Program-made: the position numbers and the translations under genes
The notes under the pieces: generated by a model
The model's database searches: none
The model's input: only the letters and a program-made list of their open reading frames with translations
What the model was told of the DNA's origin: nothing
Part shown: positions 1-9,653 of the stretch, piece by piece
Layout of the letters: every line of letters starts with the position of its first letter
Numbering within the stretch: the stretch's first letter is position 1
DNA from: Pinus tabuliformis
Lineage: Eukaryota; Streptophyta; Pinopsida; Pinales; Pinaceae
Length of the DNA: 64,000 nt
Assembly: GCA_031772625.1 (NCBI GenBank)
Contig: CM062807.1
Coordinates: 1,144,375,007-1,144,439,006 of the forward strand
Reading direction: 5' to 3'

Positions 1-2057
1 TTATGGCACTTTCCTGAGAAATTGGTTGTCCTCATTTGTAACATCACTTGACACACTGGTGCTGGCTTATAAGAAGCAAATTTAATTCTCTTGCTACCTT
101 ACAATGAATAAAATTGTGGGTACTTCCTGAATCAATCAACACTATTACCTTTTTCTTCTTGATTTGTCCTTCTATCTTGATGGTTTGAGGAGTGGTAATT
201 TCCCACCAATGCATTACAAGATATGGTTGGATTCATTTCTTCTTTATCTAGGCTTTTTTCTGGGAGTATATCCTCTTCTTTTGACCTTTCTTGCTCTTTT
301 CTTCTTCCTCTTCACAATCTATGTAGAATAATTTCTTCTCAGCACACATAGTGACCTTTGTGTATTTGCTATCACAATGTAACAAATCCCTTTTGCTCTT
401 TTTTCTTCCAATTGTTGTGGTGTCAACCTTATAGGTTGTGGAAGACTAGCACCAACAACACTTCTGTCTTTATAGTTGTGAGTGGTATGCTTCCTGGTTG
501 CCATAATTTTGCTTTCCATTTTTCTTTGCTAACCTGAATGCCTTCTCTAATGAATCAGGTTCCCAAAGGTGAACATCATGTTGGATATTATACTTTAAAG
601 ACCCTATGAACACATCAATCCTATGCTCCTCTGGAATATCTTTTTACCTTATGTTCAATTTTTGGGAACTCCTTAATGTGCTCCATTATTGAACCCTTTT
701 GTTTGAGACTTATCAATTGGCTAAAAGAAGTGTTTCTTTTTATATCCTCATAATGTGCTATCAATTCTTCCGTAAAAATTGCCCAAGTGATAAATTGTTT
801 ACGAGAGAAAAGCCATTGATACCATACAAACTGATTTGGTTCCAAACATAAAGTTGCAATACGTACCTTTTGTGTGTTTTGCACATTATTGAGATCGAAA
901 AATTGCTCCATCTGTAATATCCATGTTGCGGGATCCTTGCCATCAAACTTCCTCATATCGATTTTTGGAATATGGTGGGTCTTTGATCCAACATTAGAGT
1001 CTATGGAATCATGATTAAAATTTCTTTTGTTCTCATCATGAGTTTCCTTTACTACCCTTTCACCATTAGTGACCCTTTCTTGTAGCAACTTATTCATATT
1101 TATCTTCAATTCTTCCATATCTGTCTTCAAATCTATCTTCAAATAATCCATCTTAGCTTCCACATCATTCATCTTAGCTTCTACACCTTTCTTTAAACAA
1201 TCCATCTTAGCTTCTACGCCTTTCTTTAAAACATCCATCTTAGATTATGTTCCCTTTTGTGCAAGGGACAGTTGTTGCACTTGGTCTTGTAATTTTGATA
1301 TATCATGTTGCATTTCTTCCTCTTCTTCATGAGTCATGCTAGAGCTTTCAGGTTCCTTACTAGGTGTTTGCATTTTCTTTCCTCGGGGCATCAGTTAACG
1401 ATAATAATGCTCTACTATGCCCTTTGAATTCCTTCAAAATAAATTTTCAAACCAAGCTTAAGCAAAAATCTACACACCTTTTTTCACTTTGTAGGAGCTC
1501 GATATTGCCTCTGATGTATCTCTATACTTTCCAATCATCTAGATCTGAATTTGTGACTTGTAGTAGCCCTCTGTGTCCTCTTTCCAATGCCACAAGTCTA
1601 ACCCAAATTCGATTCTCCAAGGAAGAGTTATGTGAAATCTCCCACGGTGACTTGATTATAGACTAGTTCAGTAGAGTGAACTTGTACGACTTGCCATGAG
1701 TCACTGCTTCGGCCTTTGGATCTAAAAAATGTGTACAAGAAACTACAGTCCGTCCTCTTTCTGTAAATTCTTACGAAATTTCAATCTGATCCCCGGAGAG
1801 AAAGTTATGATGCTTTTCCACAGGTCACCTGTTTGGAATGTAATTCAGGAGTCTGTAAAAAGACCAACTTCCTCAGATCATATCTCCGCAAATATAGTGC
1901 TAAAGGCTCTGAAATTTGGACCCGAGGTTCAGCGCGATTTCTTCTCAAATGGGTTTTTTTCGCAACTTCTGAAACGTCACAGAAAAAGGTTACAGCGAAA
2001 ATGCCACGATGACCTGTTTGGAGCAGCGAAACCCTAGAATCCAAAGCTCTGATACAA
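1..2057 (-). mobile_element. Ty3/gypsy retrotransposon fossil, 5' part (leader, gag, start of protease), cut by window edge
   Basis: Read on the minus strand from the LTR near 2060: a primer-binding site resembling the initiator-Met type (2046-2057), a leader of about 650 bases, then gag from about 1395 downward. Gag shows an acidic, coiled-coil N-terminus with short Lys-rich repeats (near 1140-1240), the Ty3-type core with 'KFDGKDPATWILQMEQFF' (near 900-960), and a C-terminal piece at 319-519 with 'RLTPQQLEEKRAKG', the usual lead-in to the gag zinc knuckle. Bases 1-300 would enter the protease. The element is broken in several places and leaves the window at base 1. A chromovirus-like lineage is likely, but the pol domains needed to decide lie outside. 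Confidence 0.8.
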
Positions 2058-2059
2058 AA

Positions 2060-2407
2060 TGTTATGAAACCAGCTCAAGAAAAAGATAGAAAAGATAGAT
2101 CAACCTCTTCGAGGGGGAAACCTCCTTTACATTACATAAATGAACAATTCTTTGATGATTCAAATGACAAGGCCTCCTTTCTATATATAGGAGTCTAAGG
2201 GGTCATAATATAATTCTGCCGACCTAACAATAATAATATAAAGCCACAAAAATAACAATAGAGGGATTCTATGGGGCACAATAATAACAATATGGGGGCA
2301 ATATGAGCACAACAATATTAATAAGGGGTATAAACTACAATAATAATGGGGTAATCACTAGTATTATAGGGACCCAACATTGGGATTAATGTTGAAATAA
2401 CCCAACA
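2060..2407 (-). repeat. Probable 5' LTR (remnant) of the Ty3/gypsy fossil
   Basis: The inner end is well placed: the minus-strand sequence ends in CA (plus-strand TGTTATGAAACC from 2060) two bases from the primer-binding site. The outer end is uncertain; several ATAACA strings between about 2250 and 2400 could be the partner terminus. There is no second LTR in the window to compare with. Confidence 0.45.
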
Positions 2408-2814
2408 TAAAGCAACAATCTCGGAGAAATAATGAGAGGTTAGAAATTTTATGCCCATGGAGGAAAGCCATTGATGATGAGGAAAAATTATAACAAAGTG
2501 ATGCAACTTGTGACCCAAATGACAAAATCTACATTGAAGCCCAAATGAAGCATCATCAATCTTGCATGAATCCAACTTACTTGGTCAGGATTTTGAAAGT
2601 ACTAGTTTAATAACGATGAAAGTAATTTTTACCTTCCCAAAAGGAAATTTGTTAGTGAAGGAAATATTCACTAACAAATTTCCTTCGATTTTCATGGAAT
2701 TCACTTTTGATTTTTTTTATAAATACAATTGCATAAAGATGTTAGCCTTTTGATTCAAAGCATTGAAGATAAAATTAAATGTTTCTAACATTATGTTACA
2801 CTCATTAAGAACTC
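2408..2814. other. Intergenic stretch without a gene; holds a perfect 19-bp hairpin
   Basis: No coding signal was seen on either strand. At 2641-2659 and 2667-2685 two 19-base arms are exact reverse complements (AAGGAAATTTGTTAGTGAA and its complement) around a 7-base loop. A perfect palindrome in otherwise decayed DNA may be a young foldback or an extrusion-type mutation product. It is too short to call a microRNA precursor on its own. Confidence 0.6.
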
Positions 2815-3658
2815 TCAATAGGTATTTCTCCATTGAGTCATATAATCCAATAAAAACTCAATCATACTCCCATCAAGTCCCAAGCTTTTATCCTTATGGA
2901 AACTATGAATGACTAGCTGAAGTTCCTCCTCATTGTTCTCCTTTAACCGTTGGTTCTTTGCATCAATAAGAAATGTTGGTAAATAGTTGGTCATTCTAAC
3001 CACTACATAATAGTAATGTGTTTCTCTCCCATGTATATTTGTTGAAAGTGACGAACCCCCAAGGAAGCAATGTCCTTGAAGGAACTATGCATAGACCCAT
3101 CCATATTAGGCATTTACCAAATGGAATTCACATTAAAATAATGATTTACAGATTTAATGATTTACATATTTATTATTATTCCCCTACTCTAACTGTAATC
3201 CTGTAAATTTAAGTCATCTAATAATTTATTTCTTATGCTCTCTAACTCCTTTATCTTTTGCTTATAATCTTTGATCAAATAAAACTTCCAAATCTTATGA
3301 TGAGTGGATCCTCTCATCCCTTAACCTTTTCCCACGAACCCACTTAGTAAACATATACTTTATCTTGTTTTTCTTCCCAAGAAACTAAAACATTGTTGAC
3401 TTCCAAGAATCATCATCAAAACTAACATAAAGCCTCCTTAACAAATTCTACATATTCCTCGTCCTCTAAATAGCTTGTTTTAAATTTAAAGGGATTGGTC
3501 TTTTTCAACAGGCTTTTTACAATCTTAATAAACATTAGTAGATGATCATATTCATCGTCGCCTCTAATCCATTCTAATGTGGTGAACATTGGAGGCACGA
3601 AATCATTGCTCACTAAGTAGTATATCCTCATTATTATCCTTTCAACCCCAAAATGCAT
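2815..3658 (-). mobile_element. LINE (L1-type) fragment: end of endonuclease to start of reverse transcriptase
   Basis: On the minus strand 3658-3422 reads '...DHLLMFIKI...NPFKFKTSYLEDEEYVEFVKEA', which matches the segment after the endonuclease in plant L1 ORF2 (the 'PFRFK.W..D..F...V...W' motif). 3003-2815 reads '...EELQLVIHSFHKDKSLGLDGSMIEF', matching the first RT block ('...DKAPGPDGFTIEFF'). The stretch between carries a degenerate linker with 'KIKYMFTKW'. Several stops and frameshifts are present and both ends are missing. It is a different copy, in the opposite orientation, from the LINE at 6261-34356. Confidence 0.7.
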
Positions 3659-3842
3659 ATTTATCCATGTATTTTAAGCTAGATAAGTGCAACACCATAT
3701 AAGCACAAATAATCCAAGTTCATTATAAAATATGCAAAAATAACATCAATGCATGCAAAATCCCCCCATATATTAAATACAAAACCTGAACATGTCTTAA
3801 TACACTTGAAATCCCTCTTAATCCAAGTTGGGATTTGTCAAG

Positions 3843-3970
3843 GGCCCTAGGCCCCTATGTTAATAGTAATTCATTATTAGTTTGTTATATGGCTATGTTG
3901 GTTAAGGTCCCTAGGGCCCTATGTTAATAGTAATTCATTATTAGTTTGTTTTATGGTTATGTTGGTATCA
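3843..3970. repeat. Tandem duplication, two units of 64 bp
   Basis: The stretch containing ATGTTAATAGTAATTCATTA occurs at 3857 and again at 3921, followed each time by the same text with two or three mismatches up to ATGTTGGT. The unit is 64 bases. Each copy is preceded by a GGTCCCTAGGGCCC-like block. Confidence 0.85.
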
Positions 3971-4531
3971 TGGTAGATTACAGCGGAGGTCATTTTATCT
4001 CCTATTTATAATGGATGAGATTCATTTCTTTAGGCATCTTGTATTATGCATTGAATTCATCGTAAAGTTTCATTCATAGCAAGATTGGATCTTCAAATTG
4101 GCCCAAAGAGCTAATAGAGTGGAAATTCCCTCCCCAAAAAATGTTTCCAACTCATGCACCAGAGTAAGATAATATTTATGTTATGCTCCAAACACTTAAA
4201 ATACTATGAGAAATCATAAGTACACATTGTGCCCAATGTGAGTATGAAGCACAACGCCAAGATAAGTAACATAAATAAGTCACCCAATAACTTCATAAAG
4301 AATAAAAAAACCTCCTCAACCAATATAAACCATATGTTTTCTAAAAATAATTCAATTAATAATGGTCATAGAAATAAAATCTTACTAAACCTTGAGGTCT
4401 TGTATTGTCCCCCATCAAAATAAACATTTAAACATATATAAATATATTCCTACCCAACTTAAAAAAAACCAACCAAAATAACAATATTACAAACATAAAA
4501 CCTAACTAAAACACGAATTTAATCTAATGGC
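3971..4531. other. AT-rich intergenic DNA downstream of the ATG14-like gene
   Basis: No gene seen. This is the 3' flank of the minus-strand gene at 4532-5932. Short frames here (for example 4229-4423) are Asn/Lys-rich translations of AT-rich DNA. No poly(A) tract in the sense of the gene is visible just past its stop, so there is no direct mark of a recent retrocopy. Confidence 0.6.
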
Positions 4532-5932
4532 TCACTTCCCCTTTCTGCTGTCCGGGTGCAGAGCCATAATCCACTGTTCAACATCTTCTGATTGTGAAGG
4601 TGGTGGCGGCAGCAAAAGACCTTCCAATACTTCCCATCCTGCATCATCTTTTGCTTTTCTAATCATCTCATTGCAGCCACTTGCCCCATGATCTCCCCTC
4701 CCTACGACCATCAACCTTTCATCTTTACACATTTCGCTCTCCTGTAACCTGCTGGCCGCGATTTGAGGATCTGATAATGATGACTCCAGGATCTGTAACC
4801 TCGGTCTTCCACACCGTAACTTTGTTTCTTTCAGAAAAGCGACAGCATCTTTATCTCTGGAACCGATAAATTCCAAAATCTTTTGAAGTGCTTCGAAAGT
4901 GGAAACACCAGAAGTCGGCAAAGGAATCGAAAATAAATTGAAATAATAGGTAGTGACACAAGCCACAGCCTTTTTCAAAAGATATAACCCTTTCTGCACA
5001 TCCTCGCCCAAAGCTTTCTGCACGTCAAAGTTCAATAGTTTAGTCGCATGGGTAAAAAAAGTTTTCCTTGGAAAGAAAAGACGATAGTACTCTTGCTGCT
5101 TCCTTTGAGAATGTGAGTGCGGAGTTGTTTGGCGCACACGTGAACAAGAACCTGCAAACCCAGAATGAAGAAGCTTTGGGGCATATAGGTAACGGGTTAC
5201 AAGATCTAAAAGTTGCACCATATAGCCCAACGATACCCCAAGTTGTAGTGGTGTAACAGAATATGGATTAACACCTCGAGGCAACGGAACATTACAAATT
5301 TGGTCACACGAATATTGATTCCCACTACACCATTCGTCTCTGGTTCTCCCATCCTCACGTTTATGTAGATGCTCGAGTGGGAAAATCTTGCAAAGCTGTT
5401 TTACTGCAACAGACTGATTTTGCAGAAGCTCTGCCTGGAGTGCCGCGAGAGCTGAGTTTTGGGCGCAAATTTTGTCTGAATGCAACTTCAACTCTTGCGC
5501 TTTTTTCTCCTTTAACATAGTACAGGCTTCACGTAGTTCCTTCATTTTGGTATTTAATTCATTTGTTTTGTCGTCTACTTCAGATTTTGCTGGACAAAGT
5601 TGATGCTGCTTGAGACGAAGTGTTTCCTTGAGGTGAGCAATGTTTTGAGCATGGGTCAGTCTCCACTGCTGCTGCTCGACTGCCTCGCGGTTGGCTTTAA
5701 GCTTCTCCTCCAACTTTTTCTGTAACAAATCGCGTTCACGTTTTGCGCCATTGAGAACCTCATACTTGTCATTTAAATTGCTATTCACGCAAGCTGCGCA
5801 AAGTGAAGGGGCGTTTGCATTCTCACAGTTTCCACAAAATTGGGTTTTCCTCTCCATTGATGCCGAAATGGAAACAAGAAAAATGCTCACTGCCTCCAAA
5901 GTCTCTGGCGCCTGATAACCAATATGATCCAA
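4532..5932 (-). CDS. ATG14: ATG14-like autophagy protein (ATG14/Barkor/UVRAG-type), intronless frame of up to 466 codons
   Basis: ATG14 is the autophagy-specific subunit of the class III phosphatidylinositol 3-kinase complex and directs VPS34 to sites of autophagosome formation. The family hallmarks are visible: paired N-terminal CxxC motifs (Cys33/Cys36 and Cys45/Cys48 counted from the first Met), a coiled coil over about residues 55-180 rich in Glu, Lys, Leu and Gln, then the ATG14/VPS38 domain with 'PLQLGVSLGYMVQLLDLVT' and a C-terminal 'PPPPSQSEDVEQW' tail. The frame is uninterrupted. Met26 (codon near 5857) is the more likely start: it lies 6 residues before the first Cys, and the decayed copy at 36960-37050 shows length changes just upstream of it. 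Plant ATG14 genes normally have introns (general knowledge), so this may be an old retrogene. A LINE lies 316 bases upstream. The family call is fairly sure; whether it is expressed is unknown. Confidence 0.78.
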   Translation of the reverse strand: MDHIGYQAPETLEAVSIFLVSISASMERKTQFCGNCENANAPSLCAACVNSNLNDKYEVLNGAKRERDLLQKKLEEKLKANREAVEQQQWRLTHAQNIAHLKETLRLKQHQLCPAKSEVDDKTNELNTKMKELREACTMLKEKKAQELKLHSDKICAQNSALAALQAELLQNQSVAVKQLCKIFPLEHLHKREDGRTRDEWCSGNQYSCDQICNVPLPRGVNPYSVTPLQLGVSLGYMVQLLDLVTRYLYAPKLLHSGFAGSCSRVRQTTPHSHSQRKQQEYYRLFFPRKTFFTHATKLLNFDVQKALGEDVQKGLYLLKKAVACVTTYYFNLFSIPLPTSGVSTFEALQKILEFIGSRDKDAVAFLKETKLRCGRPRLQILESSLSDPQIAASRLQESEMCKDERLMVVGRGDHGASGCNEMIRKAKDDAGWEVLEGLLLPPPPSQSEDVEQWIMALHPDSRKGK

Positions 5933-6248
5933 TGACTGCTCTGTGTGACTAATGGAGCAAGGTGTCAGTGCTCGAGATATTTAATGAATCTCATTAAACT
6001 TTAATATATATCTTCATTCGTCCCTTACAAATTGCTCATCTTACAAAAGGCCGACTTTGTATATGCGAACACGACATTACATTCATTTTCGACCCCATTA
6101 TCATATACCATGCCACCATACCGAAATGATAATTATTATTTAAAAGGATGAAAAAGGAGAGTTGGGATTGATTCGAGCTTTATCTTAAATTGTTCATCTT
6201 ACGTAAATATTATAGTTGGTAATTAATTTATCATTATATTAGTAAAAA
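5933..6248 (-). promoter_or_regulatory. Proximal 5' flank of the ATG14-like gene, conserved in the duplicate copy
   Basis: This 316-bp stretch aligns with about 37060-37690 of the decayed duplicate, including TATATGCGAACACGACATTA (6060 and 37245) and the ATGCCACC.TA.CGAAATGAT block. The homology stops at the LINE target site and resumes past the LINE at 34369, so the original upstream DNA now lies 28 kb away. No clear TATA box was chosen. The promoter role is inferred from position only. Confidence 0.5.
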
Positions 6249-6260
6249 AGTTTTTTTATT
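6249..6260. repeat. Target-site duplication of the LINE, left copy (right copy 34357-34368)
   Basis: AGTTTTTTTATT here and AGTTATTTTATT at 34357-34368 differ at one base of 12. The matching empty site in the duplicated locus near 37670-37690 supports this as the insertion point. Confidence 0.75.
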
Positions 6261-6474
6261 AGATAAACTTCGAAAGTATAGTTTCTCTCTATCACTAGGG
6301 TTTCTGAGCTTTTCCACTCAACTTGGTCATGATAAAGGCGGGGCTATGAGGCCCCTTCCTTTTAGGACATGGTCACAGGCAAGGGAAGGGAACCCAATGT
6401 GTTTTTCTTTACAAAGCTTACAACCTACAATGCCTTCAACTCATCTAGAAAATTCAAAATAGTTGACGCGGGTA

Positions 6475-7631
6475 AAAGGTAGAAGGAAATGCCTCAAAAG
6501 GAGCCTCGACTTCGCAGAGAGGTGTTGGGACAAGAGCCAACCAATCTATCATAGTAGAAACTAAGAGGCCTCAAAGAAAAACCAACAACAACTGTAAACC
6601 AAAGGCAAAAAAAAATTCAGTGTTGGAGATTCAAGACCCAGATTTTGCAGCCTTTAGAGATTTCATGCAGGAGCATGCCATCATATGTAAGTTCATGGGA
6701 ATCTTGCCCACGGAAAAAGCACTAAAGTGGTGGATTAAAAATAAATGGCACCCAAAAGGAGAGATATGACTGTAGTTAGGATCCAAAGGCTTCTTAACAG
6801 TTATATTCGACCTCTTGGAAGATCGGGATCATATTTTCGAGGGAGGCCCTTATTTCTTCAAATTCAACAAGACTTTACATGAGGTATTGGAAGGAAAACT
6901 TCACTGCTAAAAAGGATGACTTCACCACAGTCCCTGTATGGGTCAGACTTTACTCACTACCCATAGATATAGACTATGAGCACATACCTTTCAGATGCAG
7001 AAAATACCATGAACATGAGCACTTATTTAGAGATTGCCCCCATAACAACTCACAACAAACCAACACACATGCACAAAAGAAGACAGATGAACAAGGCTAC
7101 ACCAAGGTTGGACCCAAAAACAAAAACAACAGGACTCAAGGTGAACAAGGACCATAATAATCAGGCAACAAAAACAAGTTTGAAACCCTACAAGAAGAAC
7201 TGGAGGAACCAACCTTAGATCATTAAGCTAAGGAAGGAATCAAAACGCCAATCCAAAACTCAACAGTTCAAAATCAAATTCCTAAGGAGAACGTCGAGAA
7301 AGGCCGGACCCTAGAAGAAACTGATATGGAACTGGTGATGTCAAAAAACTTAGCTGAAGACCATGCTATAGAAGAAGCTCTCAAAATAATGGACCTCAAC
7401 TCAATAAAAGAGGAATGGGAGAAAGGTGGCTTGGCTACCATACCCGAGGAGTACATACAAAAAATAGAAGGAGCATGTCTATTAAAAGAGGAACTAAAAC
7501 ACAGCACGATCGATACACCCCCAAAAGACACAACCCTCAAAGGAATTTTATCAAATATCATAGCAAATTGGTACAACCCCAAAGGTCCAAGCAGAAAAAG
7601 AGGGAGGAAAACCACAAGCCAACTCCTCTAG
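6475..7631 (+). pseudogene. LINE ORF1: DUF4283 domain plus CCHC zinc knuckle
   Basis: Near 6690-6880 the translation reads 'FMGILPTEKALKWWIKNKW' and then '...GGPYFF', the DUF4283 pattern of plant LINE ORF1 RNA-binding proteins. It is followed at 6879-7100 by 'VPVWVRLYSLPIDIDYEHIP' and a knuckle of the form C.K.HEHEHLFRDC, in which the second Cys position reads Tyr. A polar, Lys/Asn-rich tail continues to about 7630. In-frame stops lie near 6768-6775 and the frame changes near 6870, so it is broken. ORF1 proteins of this group coat LINE RNA (family knowledge). Confidence 0.75.
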
Positions 7632-7699
7632 GAACTAGGAGAAAAATTAATCAATGAGGGCAAGGTAAGGGCTCTCACTCTAACCCCCCATCTTTCTCA

Positions 7700-8403
7700 A
7701 TGAATTTCATCTCTTGGAATATTAGAGGCTTAAACGACCTTGGGAAAAGAAGGCCCTTAAAACACGGAATAAAAATAGACAAACCAGACATAGTACTCCT
7801 CCAGGAGACTAAGCTTTTAATGGAGAACCTAATGACCCTACAGAAGGAATGTTACAAGGGATACAACTATTTAGCAAATGCAACTTTGGGCACCGCAAGT
7901 GGGGAACTAATTCTTTGGAAGACCTCTCAATATGAGTTAACTTCTTCAGTGGAAACAAGGAGCTCCATCATAGTGGTTCTCAACATCACAAGCACCACTG
8001 AAGAAATCTGTGTAACCAACATCTATGCACCCCATGGAGCAAAAGAGAGGATTCAAACGTTATCCTCGGTTATGAGAATCCTTGACATCATACCTCATCC
8101 CTTTAAAATTAGAGGGGGAGACTTCAACATGGTCCTTAACATGTCGGAAAAGAAAGGAGGTCTTCAGAGGCGAGATAGAGACTCAGAAATATTCCAAGAA
8201 ACTATCAACAAAATGGTATTGATTGACCTTCCAACAGTAAATGATACCTACACATGGAACAATAGAAGAGGTGGGGATAGACAAATAGCCTCAAGGCTTG
8301 ATCAATTTATGATCTCGAAAGTCATCTATTTGACCTCTGGGAAACTGAAAGTTGAATTCTTCCCCAAATAGGTTTAGAACATTGGCCAATAGCTCTAAGG
8401 TTG
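7700..8403 (+). pseudogene. LINE ORF2 N-terminus: AP-like endonuclease, interrupted by the LTR element
   Basis: The frame opens with 'MNFISWNIRGLNDLGKRR' and contains 'DIVLLQETKL', 'ICVTNIYAPHG', 'GGDFNMVLNMSEKKGG' and 'YTWNNRRGGDRQIASRLDQF', the successive motifs of the exonuclease-endonuclease-phosphatase fold in plant L1 elements. Catalytic Asn, Glu and Asp positions are in place. It is intact for about 222 codons, meets a stop near 8369, and is then separated from its RT domain by the insertion after 8403. The protein would nick target DNA to prime reverse transcription. Confidence 0.85.
8399..8403. repeat. 5-bp target-site duplication of the 21-kb LTR element (second copy 29361-29365)
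   Basis: GGTTG lies directly before the left LTR terminus and again directly after the right one. LINE-type sequence continues on both outer sides, so this is a clean insertion into the LINE. Confidence 0.93.
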
Positions 8404-9653
8404 TGTTAACACCCAGGTTGTTCCCTATGACTCCCAAGGGAATACGGCCGGGGTAACCACTAACCAATCTTTGGATCACTGTTTCTAGCCAAACTGTGAT
8501 CAGAGAGGGCTCTCTCTTTATGATTTGTAACTGTTTATGATAGGGTTTTAGGCTAGCTATTATGCACTGGTTTTGTTTATGTTTTGGTTGAAGAATATCC
8601 TTCAGATCTCTTGTGATGTGATTTTCAGAGAGTCAAATATCATTGGGCAATGGAGTCTGTAGCTGTAGGTGTCTAGAAACTTTGAGATGAACTGGTGAAA
8701 CTTACAGGGCCATTTGGATGTTTCATAGAACAAATTTTGATTAAAAACAGGAAACAGGTAAGGCAAACAAATGAAAGCATTCAAGAATTTTCACTCTTTG
8801 TTAAATGTTTCCACCAAACTGGTTACGAGAAAAGACAGATGTCACAGGGGCAAACTTTGAATCCCTGGGAATGTCTATCACAGTGAAAGATATAGATTCA
8901 AAGTGCAGCAACTAAGAATTACACTTCTGTTACTATATCTGAGGAAAACATAGATAATAGCTCAGTTTGAGTTCAGGGTAATCATGGATTAAGTCCTGAA
9001 CTATTCTTCTACTTTGCTATTAAGTGTAAAATATCTGAAACGATAAAATGGAACAAAGACTTGAAAACATGTAATACAGAGATATGAGAAGACTTATTGT
9101 TTTATGAAACAACTGGAATCCTGCAACATTCACCATTCATCACAACGCACCAAATACACCATGCTTTGGAAATTCCATTCTCCTTTTCTATTATTTCTCT
9201 CTGGGAATTTTACAACGAGCGAGAGCTCTTCAAAGGAAAATTACAACAACCCTTTTCAACTGCTGTGAAGGGTGAATATATACTTGCGGTGATTTACAAA
9301 ATATCTGAGTTCTGAGTTATCTCAGATTTTATATTCTTACCAACCACGTAAGATATTATGACCAAAATTTAATACAGCATTGATTACAGAGTACAGGCAT
9401 TTTAATGCTCTGTCAGAAGATATTTTAGCCTTTGGAAACAGCTAAGTCGGTCGAGATATTCTGAATAAATGCTGGAAGACCTGTCTTTAAGGCTTGTACG
9501 CTGTATCCTGGACTTGTCACCTGTGATTGTGACTGCTGCTTGTGGTGAGTCAATGGTCCTGCTGAGTTGGCTCAGCCTCTGCCTCTTCCTTGTAGATATC
9601 TTTCTTCAAAATTGTGCCTGCGCATGTATGCTCATTTGCCTGGAGAATTAGCG

